Shown here: in pieces, positions 47,836-58,473 of the stretch
Layout: the number at the start of each line of letters is the position of its first letter
Position numbering within the stretch: position 1 is the first letter of the stretch
Assembly (NCBI RefSeq): GCF_000583655.1
Contig: NZ_BAKI01000012.1
Span: 1-59,648, forward strand
Direction of reading: 5' to 3'
From: Lentilactobacillus farraginis DSM 18382 = JCM 14108
Lineage (GTDB): Bacteria; Bacillota; Bacilli; Lactobacillales; Lactobacillaceae
Length of the DNA stretch: 59,648 nucleotides
Made by a program: the position numbers and the translations under genes
The notes under the pieces: generated by a model
The model's input: only the letters and a program-made list of their open reading frames with translations
The model's database searches: none
What the model was told of the DNA's origin: nothing

Positions 47836-49023
47836 TCAATAAACAAATCGGTTCTTCCGAACAACCCGAATCAAAAGAAAACCAACTGCAATGTTAACGA
47901 CAGCAATCGCGATAAGCACGATTAAAGTTTGCGGCCAGTTGCCAAGTGTGGTTTTGATAACACCAAACATAGTGGGGCCGATACTGGCGATTAGGTAACC
48001 GATTGATTGGACAATTCCACCGACGGAACCGGCTTCTTGTGGGGTTGTTGAAATAGTTGTGATCATGGTTAGCGACAGCGTGAAGACGGATGCGGTTGTA
48101 ATCCCAACAATCATGCAGGCAATAATTAGCAGCCATGTCGCGTTAAAGGCGATCAGGATTCCGATTCCTGCCAAGTAACCGGCTAGTAGCGCGATCATCA
48201 GCGATTTTAAGTGAGCAGCACTTGTGGTTGCCCGTGGAACCAGATAGGCGAACGGTGCGCCGATAATCTGAAAGATGGAAAATAACCAACCGGCAGTAGT
48301 CGCGGATAGGCCGTGAGAGGTTAGAACACTTGGCAGCCAAGCGACAACGGTATAAAAGGTTAGGGATTGAAGCCCCATGAAGATGGCCAGCAGCCAGACG
48401 TGCCCCCGCTTCCAAATTGGCGTGAGTGATTTGCCGGCAGCGGTTTTGGTTGATTGCTTAGACTGCTTGGTACGTTGATGTGGCAATAACATAGTTCCCA
48501 GAAAGGCTAAAATTGCCGGAATTGAGAACAATTGAACTGTGAACTGCCAGCCGATGGCATTGGCAACCGGTACGGCAATCCCGCCAACAATCGCGGAAAT
48601 CAAATTAATTGAGGCAGTGTAGACGCCATTTAATTTAGCGGACTGCTCGGGATGTCGTTCAACGATTAATGCCGGCAGTGAAACATTCAGCATCGTAATG
48701 CCGGCACCGACAAAGATAGTACCAACAAACATTCCCCAGGCAACGTATGTACGAAGCAGATTGGCAATTGCCAGCATTAAAAGGGCGTAGGAAATGGTTT
48801 GCTTAGTTCCCAGCTTACGAATAACGGGTGCTGTTGCCACGGATAAGAAACCGAAGCAAAGTAACGGAATTGTCGTTAAGACACCGGTTTGTGCGGTCGT
48901 TAGTTGAAAATATGATTGCACTTTGGTGACGATTGGCGGAATGCCGATAATTGCCAGCCGTAAGTTAGCGGCCAGCAGAAAGACCTCGAATGTAAAATTA
49001 ATGCCCCCATGTTTTGTATTCAA
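47836..49023 (-). CDS. MFS transporter, CynX/NimT type
   Basis: 395 residues with twelve membrane segments and the CynX-like N-terminus (ANLRLAIIGIPPIV) of anion or nitroimidazole transporters. TTG start at 49023, nine bases after GGAGG. Last gene of a probable operon small protein-PduO-GntR-MFS. Substrate unknown. Confidence 0.8.
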   Translation of the reverse strand: MNTKHGGINFTFEVFLLAANLRLAIIGIPPIVTKVQSYFQLTTAQTGVLTTIPLLCFGFLSVATAPVIRKLGTKQTISYALLMLAIANLLRTYVAWGMFVGTIFVGAGITMLNVSLPALIVERHPEQSAKLNGVYTASINLISAIVGGIAVPVANAIGWQFTVQLFSIPAILAFLGTMLLPHQRTKQSKQSTKTAAGKSLTPIWKRGHVWLLAIFMGLQSLTFYTVVAWLPSVLTSHGLSATTAGWLFSIFQIIGAPFAYLVPRATTSAAHLKSLMIALLAGYLAGIGILIAFNATWLLIIACMIVGITTASVFTLSLTMITTISTTPQEAGSVGGIVQSIGYLIASIGPTMFGVIKTTLGNWPQTLIVLIAIAVVNIAVGFLLIRVVRKNRFVY

Positions 49024-49080
49024 TTATTTTTACCTCCAGTATTTATTTTGAATATCCCGATTATCAGGATATTTTGGCAG

Positions 49081-49770
49081 TTAGTTATTGACTGTTTGTT
49101 CCAACAGGTTAATGTTTTGTTCGATCCAATAAACAGCCTGTTGCGCATTTCGCTGTTCAATAGCTGTTAAAATGTTTTTGTGAATCGGAGTCTGTTCCTG
49201 AGACAGCTCGGCCTTTGCGAACTGCTCGCCAAAGCGAAGTTTAAACGAATGCCAAAAATCAGCATAAAGATTGGTCATTACCAGGTTGTGCGTTGCTTTT
49301 GCGATTGCCTCATGAAATTGTTCATCGGCATGCTGATAGGAATCCAAAGATCGAAGCTTTGCGGCCGCAACCCGAATTTCCAGATAGTAGGTCATTGCTT
49401 TTAAATCTGTTGCGTTACGGTTATGGCAGGTGAGATAGACGATCCCTGTCTCGATAGCCTTACGGGCTTCACAAACTTCAATTACCGACGCCTTTTTTAG
49501 CGTGGTTGACATCGTTTGATCGGGCAGTGAGTCGTTAATAACAGTTGTCCCCCGTCCTTGTTTGACCTCGATTAAGCCCAAATTTACCAATACTTTGACG
49601 GCTTCTCGAACGGTAGATCGACCAACGTTAAACCGGGCCATCAATTTGGGCTCTGTTGGCAGGCGTTCACCAATACTGAGACGGTGATTTAAAATGTCGG
49701 ATTGTAACTGTTGGGAAACCTGGTCGGCAAGGCTGAGCGGCTTGAAGTTTTGATTATCTTTGACTGGCAC
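49081..49770 (-). CDS. GntR/FadR-family regulator
   Basis: 229 residues: N-terminal winged helix (RLPTEPKLMARFNVGRSTVREAVKVLVNLGLI) and a C-terminal helical FCD domain with metal-ligand-like His residues (HADEQFHEAI). GTG start after GGGGTG. It lies 14 bases after the adenosyltransferase gene and 57 before the MFS gene, so it may regulate the transporter. Confidence 0.85.
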   Translation of the reverse strand: MPVKDNQNFKPLSLADQVSQQLQSDILNHRLSIGERLPTEPKLMARFNVGRSTVREAVKVLVNLGLIEVKQGRGTTVINDSLPDQTMSTTLKKASVIEVCEARKAIETGIVYLTCHNRNATDLKAMTYYLEIRVAAAKLRSLDSYQHADEQFHEAIAKATHNLVMTNLYADFWHSFKLRFGEQFAKAELSQEQTPIHKNILTAIEQRNAQQAVYWIEQNINLLEQTVNN

Positions 49771-49784
49771 TGTTTCACACCCCG

Positions 49785-50321
49785 TTACAGTTTACTTTTT
49801 TCCTCGTCATAGCCTTCCAAAAGGTTGGCGTAACGAGCTAACGCAAATAAATAATCGGAAAGCCGGTTTAAATACTCCAGGATTTCGGCATTTAACGGCT
49901 GCTGTTTATCGTTTAATTCAACAACCAACCGTTCGGCTTTTCGAGCCAGCGCTCGGGCATATTGAAGTGAAGCACCCGAAGGATGGCCGCCCGGTAGAAT
50001 AAATGCCTTGATGACTGGAAGTTGGGCCATTATCTCGTCAATTTCGGTTTCAAGCTGCTGGGTATCCGCGGTTGAAATTTTGTGATGCCGTTTAACGGTA
50101 ATATCAGCCTGAAGTTCATAAAGGTTTCGCTGAACGGTCTTCAGCTTGGGGGCTAATGATTGGGCCTTGGGTGAAAGAATTGAAATAACGTAACCGATCC
50201 AAGAGTCCAGTTCGTCAATAGCACCCAACGATTCAATCTGCAGATCATATTTGGGGACCATTTTACCGGTTACTTGTTTGGTTTTACCGTGGTCGCCAAC
50301 CTTAGTGTAAATTTTAACCAT
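49785..50321 (-). CDS. PduO-type cob(I)alamin adenosyltransferase
   Basis: Makes adenosylcobalamin from cob(I)alamin and ATP. The 178-residue protein shows the family start VKIYTKVGDHGKT, SLGAIDELDSWIG and YLNRLSDYLFALAR. The nearby nrdJ encodes an adenosylcobalamin-dependent enzyme, so it may supply this cofactor. AGGAGCC ribosome site. Confidence 0.9.
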   Translation of the reverse strand: MVKIYTKVGDHGKTKQVTGKMVPKYDLQIESLGAIDELDSWIGYVISILSPKAQSLAPKLKTVQRNLYELQADITVKRHHKISTADTQQLETEIDEIMAQLPVIKAFILPGGHPSGASLQYARALARKAERLVVELNDKQQPLNAEILEYLNRLSDYLFALARYANLLEGYDEEKSKL

Positions 50322-50406
50322 TGTTGTTCAAGGCTCCTTTTATAAAAAGTAAGTAGTTTAATCATAAGTGAATTTTGAAAAATTTGCGATAGTTAATTGC
50401 AAAAAT

Positions 50407-50682
50407 TTAGGAGATGTTTCGCCCGGTAATCATGTGACGGATAAATCTTATCAGGCTCTCGCGGCCCAGCAAAAAAAGTTTAAAATGAATAATTCTTAAT
50501 TCAGCTTTTTCCCGTCTGATTTCGTGGCGGTATTCCCGGTGTACGCGTTTGATTCGAATCAGTTCTGTCTGTGAATCATTGCTGGCATCCGGTTTGAATT
50601 GCTGGAAATCGCGTGGATCGATAAAGCGGAGACTCTTTAGGAAATTTTCCGGTTCTTTTCCTGGCTTTTTAAAGGGTTGCAA
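50407..50682 (-). CDS. small basic protein, unknown
   Basis: 91 residues rich in Arg and Lys, predicted mostly helical, with no signal or membrane part. TTG start at 50682, seven bases after GGAGG, which supports translation. No family recognised. It lies 85 bases before the PduO gene on the same strand. Confidence 0.55.
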   Translation of the reverse strand: MQPFKKPGKEPENFLKSLRFIDPRDFQQFKPDASNDSQTELIRIKRVHREYRHEIRREKAELRIIHFKLFLLGRESLIRFIRHMITGRNIS

Positions 50683-50789
50683 TCTGAATCCTCCTGGTTA
50701 CTAAAAGTTGTTATACTATATAATACGATAACACCAAGGTAATTTTTTAACAAAGCCATCCGGTTGTTTAAAAGTCGATAGTAGTATGT

Positions 50790-50823
50790 AAAAACGGAAA
50801 CCTTGAAGCGGGTTTCCGTTTTG
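50790..50823 (-). terminator. terminator of nrdJ
   Basis: AAAACGGAAACC pairs with GGTTTCCGTTTT around a 7-base loop, about 75 bases after nrdJ on its strand. Confidence 0.8.
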
Positions 50824-50898
50824 GCTGATCAAAAAGGAATTGATCATTTGAATTCGGGTTTAATTGTGCGGGAAATAAACATGATTCATGCCGGCCAA

Positions 50899-53147
50899 TT
50901 ACTTAATTGGGCAAGCGCCACCCTCACAGTCGGTTTGGCCGATGATTTCGGCACCCTTTTGATCGTGATTATTGTTTAACTGATTGAAGACACGTTGAAC
51001 GTCACCATGAATCTGCATAACTTTCTTTTCATAGGTCTTACTATCAATCGGCTCTTTTGGTGCTTGTTTAAATTCATTACCAACGTATGGCAACAGCGAT
51101 GTTGACTTGGTTGTGTAACGATACTGTTTCATTAATGGTGCGATTTGTTCGCCTTCATCCGGTTGGAAGGTAACGGTACAACTAACCGCATTATCGGACC
51201 AGTAAGTCTGCAGGAATGCCTGAGTAGCGAACTGTTCCGCAATCGAAACGTTACCAGCCGAAGCGAATTTCTTGCTGTCGGCGTGAGCTGCCCGGATTGG
51301 GAATTCAGCAACCATTGTATTCTTGGAATAAATGTCTGCTTCAACATGGTAACCGCAAGCCTTTAGTGCTGGTAGTAACGGGTCAGAATCTTGGAAACGA
51401 ATTCGTTGAATCAAGTATGGGGCGTAGTGGAAATGCATGCCTTCAGAAACGCCGGCTAACTTGGCTACAGTACCGGACGGCTTAACAGTTGTGTGCTTGA
51501 TAGAAGGCTGGCAGCCGAGTTCATCGGAGTAGTCTTTATCAGCTTTAACCACTGCATGATACAAATCATTAACTTTATCGATGGCACGTTGATCATAAAT
51601 CGGTTTCTTATATGAATCGCCGGTTTCAGGATCAGTAACGTCTTCATAGCCTGTAACGACCCGGTTGCCAAGTTCACTTAGAATCCAATCTTGAATACCG
51701 GACATTGAAATCCCGATTCGCCGATTCTTTTGGATTGCTTTTCGGGAGACTTCCCAGTCATAGGGCTGAACGTTACGCGTTTAGAAAAACGAGTGCCCAA
51801 CGTAAAGGCTTCATCGAGATCCCAATTTTGTTGAGATGCCACGTAAGGGAAGACTTCAAACAGGTTGCACGGCTCACCATTTGAAAGGGAAATTTCGCCA
51901 CAAGGGTTGGTCCCTTCAACGTTTGGATCGATATCCTTTTGCAGCCCATCGATCTTACGACCGTAGTTTTTGGAAAGCTCCAAGTTAACGATTCCGGGTT
52001 CACCGTTGTGGCGAATAGAATCGGCAATTGGACCATAATTATCAAACTTGGAATCAACCGCCACGCTGTTATTGGAAGCCCAGCGGTGATGGTACAGCTT
52101 TTCCTTATCCTGTTTCATGGTAATAAAGGCTTCATCGTCGGCTGAACCCAGAGCTAATTCTGCGGAACGGCGGACATTGCCGGCAACCACGGTTTTACCA
52201 ATCATATTGCCGATATCGGTCATATCAACGGATGAAAGGTGGCGACGGGATCGATTGTTGAGAACGTCATTAATATCAAAAAGCATTTCAATTAACGGCA
52301 TTGGACCTGAAGCAGTCCCACCGAAACCTTTGATTTTAGCGCCTTTTGGTCGAATATCACTAACATCCAGAACCAGATTTTCCTGTCCCTTGGGGTTGGT
52401 TGACTTAAAGTGTAAGTCAATTAAGTGCGCGTTGGCCAATACCCAACCTTCACGGGTATCAGGCAATCGATAGTAAGCGGCATCCGTTACAGCGTGTTCT
52501 TTGAAGTAGGCGTCCTTATCAACGGCACCCATTTTTAAAGAGGCATCGTATGAAGCGCTATTCTTATCGATAACAACGGTTAAGTTGACCTTGTTGTTAA
52601 CCAGTGGAATCTTGTGGACGTTTTCTTTAGTAACGGAAAAGCCAACGCCACCGCCCTTCATCAATTGGTCAAACATAAATGAATAAGGCATGGAAACGGC
52701 CGGCTGGTTGGCCTTAAGATATTCCGGCACAATATGGCTGTCGCCGTACGGTTGTGGGCGAACGGCAATAAACCAGCAATTGTTCAAGGCGTCACCGTTT
52801 CGAGCCTCGTAAGGTGTCCCGGAAATCCAGAGGTTCCGTCCTGAAGGAGTTGCGGCCAAACCGTAAATTAACTTATAAAGTTTCTTTGCTTCAGCTGTTA
52901 GTTCGCTAATCACTTGTGGATCAACGTTATCCTGATGGAGCCGTGGATCGAGGTTGATATTACCCTCAACCACTCGTTTAACGGTTTCATCCCAATTTTC
53001 CGTCCGTTGCTTTTCCGGGATCCAACGGGCATAAGTTCTTTTATATGTAACCCAGCCCAATTCTCCCCAGTGCGGTGTAATTTCGTTTTTAATTTGATTG
53101 ATAAACTCATCAGAGAGTGAGACTGATGACAATTTCATTGCTTGCAT
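50899..53147 (-). pseudogene. nrdJ: adenosylcobalamin-dependent ribonucleoside-triphosphate reductase (frameshifted)
   Basis: Class II reductase making deoxynucleotides without oxygen. ATG 53147 follows GGGAGG; the frame opens earlier at 53207. One C is missing near 51764; restoring it reads FSPYDWEVSRKAIQKNRRIGISMSGIQDW. Seen are GGGVGFSVTKENV, the active-site NPCGEISLSNGEPCNLFE and the C-terminal redox pair DCEGGACPIK, as in the L. leichmannii enzyme. About 748 residues. An essential-type enzyme, so the shift is very likely a sequencing error. Twin NrdR boxes lie upstream. Confidence 0.9.
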
Positions 53148-53203
53148 AACGATTCCTCCCGTCGATTGATGCTGATATTGATTCTCGTAATTCGTTCGAG
53201 TTA

Positions 53204-53251
53204 ACACTATATATAGTATCTCGACGGGAGCTGATAATCAATATATTGTGC
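53204..53251. promoter_or_regulatory. twin NrdR boxes upstream of nrdJ
   Basis: ACACTATATATAGTAT (53204-53219) and AATCAATATATTGTGC (53236-53251) resemble the 16-bp NrdR box and start 32 bases apart, about three helical turns, the usual NrdR spacing. Confidence 0.75.
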
Positions 53252-53492
53252 CCGGCAAAATTCAGCAGATGATCGAGTCAGCCCTATAGTGACAAGGGAT
53301 CGTTAGGCCTCAAAAAAATTTAACGCTCCGTTGTCTTAAAACAACTATCCGTTAGTTTTATGAGTTTCCATAATTATTTGGTTTTTAACGGGTTGCCCGC
53401 AACCTGATTTGCTATGGAAGTGGACCTCCAAATTAAAAGCGGCCGACAATTTCTATCATACTGACTTTTGAAACGGGACACAAGACCGGAAT
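53252..53492. other. spacer between nrdJ and the MalY/PatB gene
   Basis: About 240 bases with no supported gene; short frames here are not conserved in composition or preceded by ribosome sites. Confidence 0.5.
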
Positions 53493-54666
53493 TTATTTTT
53501 GGGACTTGACGTAGGTTTGAATGCCGCGTTTGAAACGTTTTAAACGTCCTGGAGCATGAGTTGCGGGCAGGCAATGTTCACTCTTAGGAATTGATTGCCA
53601 TTGCCACCATAGACGGTCCCGGCGGATACATAGAGGCCGGTTTCCTGCCGGATGAATGCCTCAAGCTGACTGGAATCGTCGGTTATTTCGCTGCAATCGA
53701 TCCAAACCAGATAGGTTGCGTTTGAGGCAACGACTTTAACCTGGGGAATAAACGACTCGCAATAATTCGTGAAGGTTTCACGGTTCCGACTAATTTGCTG
53801 TTTGAGTTCAGCCAGCACTGGTGGCCCTTGGTATAGGCCGCAATCGTACCGGGAATCGCCAAGAGGTTGGGTTCACCAAGTTCATCATTATTGATTCCCC
53901 GGTTAACAATGTTTCGCAGACCTTCGTTGGGAACAATCACCGTTGCGGCGTGAAGGGCGGCTACATTAAATGTTTTACTGGGGGAAACACTGATGATCGC
54001 GTTTTGAAGTAGTGATTCCGGCAGCGAAAAAAGTGGGGTGTAGGCAGGTTCGCCAACAACCAAATCACCATGAATTTCGTCACTGAACAACGTAACGTGG
54101 TGGGTTGCGCAAAGCTTGCTGATGCGGATAAGTTCATCACGCGACCAAACTTTGCCAACGGGGTTGTGCGGATTACATAGAATCATCATCGTGCTTAACG
54201 GGTCTGCTAATTTAGCTTCCAGATCGGCCCAGTCGACACTGTATGTGTGTTGACGCCGATTATAAAGTAAATCGTTTGAGAGGACATGGCGGCCGTTATT
54301 GACGATTGAATGGTAGAAAATATTGTAAACGGGTGCTTGAACGACTATATTATCGCCGACGTTTGTGACTCGGCGAACCGCGGAAGAAATTGACGGCACA
54401 ACGCCGGTGCAAAAAAGCATCCAATCAACGTTTGGGCGGGCGTGATGTTCGGCCTCGTACCAATCGGCTACGGCATTGAAATAGTCGGCATGGGGTTCTT
54501 CGTAGCCAAAGATACCAAAAGCCACCTTTTTTTGCATGGCTTCAATAATCTCGGGAGCGGCCTTAAAGTCCATATCGGCTACCCACATCGGTAATTCATT
54601 AGGTTTAACATCCCATTTAACAGAGTTGGTATTGCGACGGGGAATAATCGATTTGAAATCGTACAT
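53493..54666 (-). pseudogene. MalY/PatB-type PLP-dependent C-S lyase (two frameshifts)
   Basis: Cleaves cystathionine or related thioethers to a thiol, pyruvate and ammonia. Conserved segments include PMWVADMDF, FGIFGYEEP, CNPHNPVGKVW, SDEIHGDL and the PLP lysine in SVSPSKTFN. One G is missing near 53820 (restores TKGHQWLAELKQQ) and one T near 53543 (restores LQDVLKRFKRGIQTYVKS), giving about 390 residues. Both are single losses next to identical bases. The start overlaps the stop of the DUF3737 gene (TAATG), so the two are coupled. Confidence 0.85.
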
Positions 54667-55532
54667 TAAGCTGACTTCCTTTTTGTGATTTTGGTGTCGG
54701 TTGTAATCGTGGTTTTGCTTGGATCAATTTTGGCAGGATCCAAGATGATTTCACCGATTGCGTGGGCGTGAATTCGACCGCTGATGGGATTTTTGACACT
54801 GACAATGGTTGATTTAATATCTGCATCAATATTTGAGCAGTATTCAAAGGCCAGGTCGGTTTTCAACAACCGGCAATTGCGCATTGTCAGGTGATCGATA
54901 TAGCACAATCCCTGATCGCTTTCAATAGTACAGTTAATCAAAGTCAGATTTTTAGTGTTCCAGCCCAGGTACTCACCATTAATAACCGAATCGTAAACGG
55001 TAACGTTTTTACAGTTCCAAAACGCATCTTTGGAAACCAATGTTGAATGATGAACTTCAACATTTCGAGCCCCGTCAAAACAGTAGTTGCCGATCAGGTC
55101 AAGATGGTCGATGTAAATATCGCTGCTGTTCATGCCAAAATAGTTACCATTGGCTTGAACGTGGTCGATATTGATGTGTTCGCAGTTCCAAAGCGTTTCG
55201 GCGGCGTTTGAAAAGTGATCATCAACCAACTTGATATGACTGCTGCGACGGAAAGTTTTGGTTGCCTGAATCGAGCAATTGGTCATCTCAATATCGTGAG
55301 TGTACCAAATGCCGGCATGGGCGACTTTTTCCAGAATGGTGCGATCAACTTTTGCATGGTTGGTGTACCAAAGCGGGTATTTCCACTTAAAAATAGAATC
55401 TTTTAGGGTGATATTGCGGCTTTCTTTTAATGGTGATTCACCTTTGCCAAAGGTCGTGTTGACAATTGTGGCGTCCTGCTCGCCAAAGAGTGGGCGTTCC
55501 CCTTCGAAATACTGATCTCGATATTCTTTCAT
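54666..55532 (-). CDS. DUF3737 right-handed beta-helix protein
   Basis: 288 residues made of regular strands with repeated N/D-x-T/S-I turns (NITLKDSIF, IEMTNCSI, VTVYDSVINGEYLGWN), typical of the DUF3737 family, predicted to be a parallel beta-helix. Biochemical role unknown. Its coupling to the MalY/PatB gene suggests they act together. Confidence 0.8.
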   Translation of the reverse strand: MKEYRDQYFEGERPLFGEQDATIVNTTFGKGESPLKESRNITLKDSIFKWKYPLWYTNHAKVDRTILEKVAHAGIWYTHDIEMTNCSIQATKTFRRSSHIKLVDDHFSNAAETLWNCEHINIDHVQANGNYFGMNSSDIYIDHLDLIGNYCFDGARNVEVHHSTLVSKDAFWNCKNVTVYDSVINGEYLGWNTKNLTLINCTIESDQGLCYIDHLTMRNCRLLKTDLAFEYCSNIDADIKSTIVSVKNPISGRIHAHAIGEIILDPAKIDPSKTTITTDTKITKRKSA

Positions 55533-55718
55533 ATAGTTTGTCGCTTCCTTAGATGGTTGACTGATAAATTCACATATAGCTTAATCTTAACCCTAATTGA
55601 GGGATCTTGCCACAGTAGTAAATAATGGTAACAGTTAAGCGGGGGCTAACTTACAAACTATCAAATGATTTAGCGATTATGGGCATCATTGTTCCTCTTT
55701 AAGCCAAAAATAAATGGC

Positions 55719-55746
55719 TTGTTACCGTTAAATGCGTTATTATAAT
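55719..55746 (+). promoter_or_regulatory. promoter of the purine permease gene
   Basis: TTGTTA (55719-55724), 16 bases, TATAAT (55741-55746). Confidence 0.55.
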
Positions 55747-55750
55747 AGAT

Positions 55751-55794
55751 ATTAACGAACTATATAGTGGTTTATAATTGTAGTGTTCGGATAT
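55751..55794. promoter_or_regulatory. PurBox-like operator pair
   Basis: ATTAACGAACTAT (55751-55763) and, inverted, AGTGTTCGGATAT (55782-55794) each match the PurBox AWWWCCGAACWWT at all but one position, 18 bases apart. They sit at and after the expected start of transcription, fitting PurR control of purine uptake. Confidence 0.6.
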
Positions 55795-55808
55795 GGAGGA
55801 TTAATTAA

Positions 55809-56883
55809 ATGCATTGGTTGGCAGACTTTCTTGCGGCAGTCGGGGTGGTCTTAAACGGGATTCCTCAGGGCATTATGGCAATGACCTTGGGGTTTGCGGT
55901 ATTTCCAACAACGTTTTCGTTTGCGTTTGCATCAGCTGTTAATGGCGTATTCGGATCGGTGGCGCCAATTTCGTTTCAAGCCGAATCTTTAGCTTTGACG
56001 GGAAATCTGGGGGAAACGCCCCGGGAGCGGACATCGATTATTTTTGGTGGTTCGCTGGTTATGGCAGTTATTGGTGTAACCGGGACGTTGACTAAAATTG
56101 TGGCAATCCTTGGAAACGGGATTATGGCTGGCATGATGGCCGGGGTTGGCATTATGTTAGCGAAAATTGCGGTTGATATGGCCCGAAAAGAACGGATTTC
56201 GGGGTTATCGTCAATCGGGATTGCTGTTTTAAGTTATTTGGTGACTAAAGACCTGGTTTGGACGATTGTTCTTTCAGTTATTGGCTCAAGCTTAATAGCT
56301 GTGTTTGGGACCCATTACCGAGCTGACTTACCTGAACATGTCGTCGAACGCCGGCTTCGATTTTTAAACCGGTTTTAGTTTGAAAGTTGTCCGCGGCGCG
56401 TTAAGTTTAGCCTGCCTAAACGTTGGGGCTAATATTTCCTATGGGCTGATTACAGGTCAAATGACGGGAATTAAGCCGAATCCGGTTAATTTGAATTTAT
56501 TAACCGGAACGCAAGCGTTTGCCGATATGGGAACCAGTCTGTTGGGTGGCGCACCAGTAGAAACCATCATTTCCGCGACTGCCAGCGCGCCCGAACCGGT
56601 AATTGCCGGCATTATGATGATGTTAATGATGGCAGTTATTCTGTTACTTGGTTGGCTGCCAAAAATCGGCAGGTATGTGCCAGCGTCCTCAATTGCTGGT
56701 TTCCTATTGATTTTAGGAGCAGTTGTTATTTTCCCGGAAAACGCAGCGACTGCAATGCAGGGAAATGATAATGTAATTGCGGCTTTAACGTTGGTCATCA
56801 CAGCAATTATTGATCCGTTCGCCGGCTTAATGACCGGCGCAATTTTAAAATTTGGTTTACCATTAATTGGCTTGGGGGTTTAA
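55809..56883 (+). pseudogene. NCS2-family purine/xanthine-type permease (frameshifted)
   Basis: Two frames (55809-56378; 56380-56883) join when one A is restored near 56367 (RFLKTGFSLKVVRG), giving about 358 residues with ten or more membrane segments. NCS2-type features are GNGIMAGMMAGVGIML and NVGANISYGLITGQMTG. The phosphoribosyltransferase gene three bases downstream and the PurBox-like sites favour a purine base as substrate; uracil cannot be excluded. It is shorter than typical NCS2 permeases (about 430). Confidence 0.75.
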
Positions 56884-56885
56884 TC

Positions 56886-57431
56886 ATGCAAAAAACTTAT
56901 GAATTGACTGTTGGAAAATTAAAACGAACGTTACCGATTATTCCGGTTAATCAAACGACAGCCATTGCGTCGTTTGTACTGCTTGGCGATTCCGAATTGG
57001 CACACTATGCGGCGGGTAAATTGGCAGCTAGGATTTCAAAGCCGTTCGACTGTATCGTTACACTAGAGAGCAAGGGAATCCCGTTGGCAGAAGAGTTGAG
57101 CCGAATCACTCGTCATCCGAAATTTATTGTGTTACGGAAAAGTGCGAAAGCTTATATGAAAGACCCGATTAAAGTTTCCGTAAAGTCAATTACGACGACT
57201 ACCCAACAAAAGCTGGTTTTGGACGGATATGATGCTGATTACCTGCGTGGTAAACGGGTGATATTAGTAGACGATGTTATCTCCACCGGCGGCTCACTTG
57301 AAGCTGCCGAACAGCTTTTAAAAAAGGCTGGTGCAGAAGTATTGGTTAAATGCGCGATTTTAGCGGAAGGCGACGCTGCCAAACGTAACGATATTCTTTT
57401 TTTGGAACAGTTGCCGTTGTTTAAACTTTAA
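56886..57431 (+). CDS. purine phosphoribosyltransferase (APRT-like)
   Basis: Adds ribose-phosphate from PRPP to a purine base. 181 residues with the PRPP-binding motif VILVDDVISTGGSLEAA (about residues 124-140) and CIVTLESKGIPLAEEL. It is more like adenine than xanthine phosphoribosyltransferases, but the base is not certain. It follows the permease by three bases, forming a salvage unit. Confidence 0.82.
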   Translation: MQKTYELTVGKLKRTLPIIPVNQTTAIASFVLLGDSELAHYAAGKLAARISKPFDCIVTLESKGIPLAEELSRITRHPKFIVLRKSAKAYMKDPIKVSVKSITTTTQQKLVLDGYDADYLRGKRVILVDDVISTGGSLEAAEQLLKKAGAEVLVKCAILAEGDAAKRNDILFLEQLPLFKL

Positions 57432-57442
57432 ATGAAAGTAAA

Positions 57443-57484
57443 ACAAAGCCCACCAACATCTTGATTTGACGTTGGTGGGCTTTG
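57443..57484 (+). terminator. terminator of the purine-salvage unit
   Basis: CAAAGCCCACCAAC pairs with GTTGGTGGGCTTTG around a 14-base loop. Confidence 0.88.
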
Positions 57485-57523
57485 CTACATAAACCGATTC
57501 TCGATACCGGTTGGTTGAATCCC

Positions 57524-57910
57524 TTATTTTTCAACCGCTAATTTTTTAACGGACAATGAATCGCGAATCAAGCTGATTAGGGCAAAGCTGCCCAGTAGAA
57601 TTGCAGGACTCGCAATTGTTGAGTCATGAAATTTAAGTAGTACGATAAAGGCAACCATTACAACTAAGAAGGTCATAATCCAGCCAAGACCGGAAATCAG
57701 GTGACTTCCCGGTCTCTGTTCAGGGTGGCGGCGGAAGTATGACCGTTCAAAGAATAGGTAATAAATCAGCCAAAACGCACCAAGGATAACCAACGGAACC
57801 GAGAATCGGCTCCACCCCCTTGGGCTTAAACCGTTGAATGCTAAGAAACTAATCCATAACGCAATGAGTGGCAGGTTATTGATAAGACTGTAACGCCATT
57901 CGATTTTCAT
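57524..57910 (-). CDS. small membrane protein, tandem paralogue A
   Basis: 128 residues with four membrane segments. The start MKIEWRYSLINNLP, the LIYYL and RPxxxxHPxx segments and the end are shared with the next gene upstream (57943), so the pair arose by duplication. Family unknown. Confidence 0.6.
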   Translation of the reverse strand: MKIEWRYSLINNLPLIALWISFLAFNGLSPRGWSRFSVPLVILGAFWLIYYLFFERSYFRRHPEQRPGSHLISGLGWIMTFLVVMVAFIVLLKFHDSTIASPAILLGSFALISLIRDSLSVKKLAVEK

Positions 57911-57942
57911 AAAAATTATTCGACTTCTTTCTATACTTATAG

Positions 57943-58332
57943 TTATTTAGCTGTTTTGGGAAATGCAAAAAGATCTCGGATGATCTGGGTAACAAACATT
58001 AACCATAACATTAATCGGAGCAGATTGTCTGGGGAATCAGATGCTTTCATAAAGGAAAGTAAAATTGAAATATTTATGATTATCATAAATGTGGTCACAG
58101 CCATTCCCCAACCATTTAGATGTCGGTTGCTTTCTTTATCTTGAGGGTGCTGGGTTAAATAGGGCCGTTGAAAGGTTAAGTAGTAAATTAACCACAGGAG
58201 ACTGATTATAATAACGAGAAATGGAAACATCAAATGCAGGTCATGATCGAATGGGAGATCGATAGTAACGGTCATTGCCATAATCAACCACGGAACATTA
58301 TTTTGCAAGCTGTAGCGCCATTGAAATTTCAT
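57943..58332 (-). CDS. small membrane protein, tandem paralogue B
   Basis: 129 residues, start MKFQWRYSLQNNVP, with LLWLIYYLTFQRPYLTQHPQ; clearly related to the 57524 protein. AAAGGAG precedes the ATG. It is 32 bases before paralogue A, so the two are probably co-transcribed. No function recognised. Confidence 0.6.
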   Translation of the reverse strand: MKFQWRYSLQNNVPWLIMAMTVTIDLPFDHDLHLMFPFLVIIISLLWLIYYLTFQRPYLTQHPQDKESNRHLNGWGMAVTTFMIIINISILLSFMKASDSPDNLLRLMLWLMFVTQIIRDLFAFPKTAK

Positions 58333-58473
58333 AAGAGCACTCCTTTTATTGGGCCCCCCTATTATCCCCTATCAGAATATATGTAATTATAAACAGGATA
58401 ACACTAACTATTTCAGCAACGCAAATTTGTTATGAGTAATCATTTAAAGGGTTTTCATTCGGATTTTGACAGA

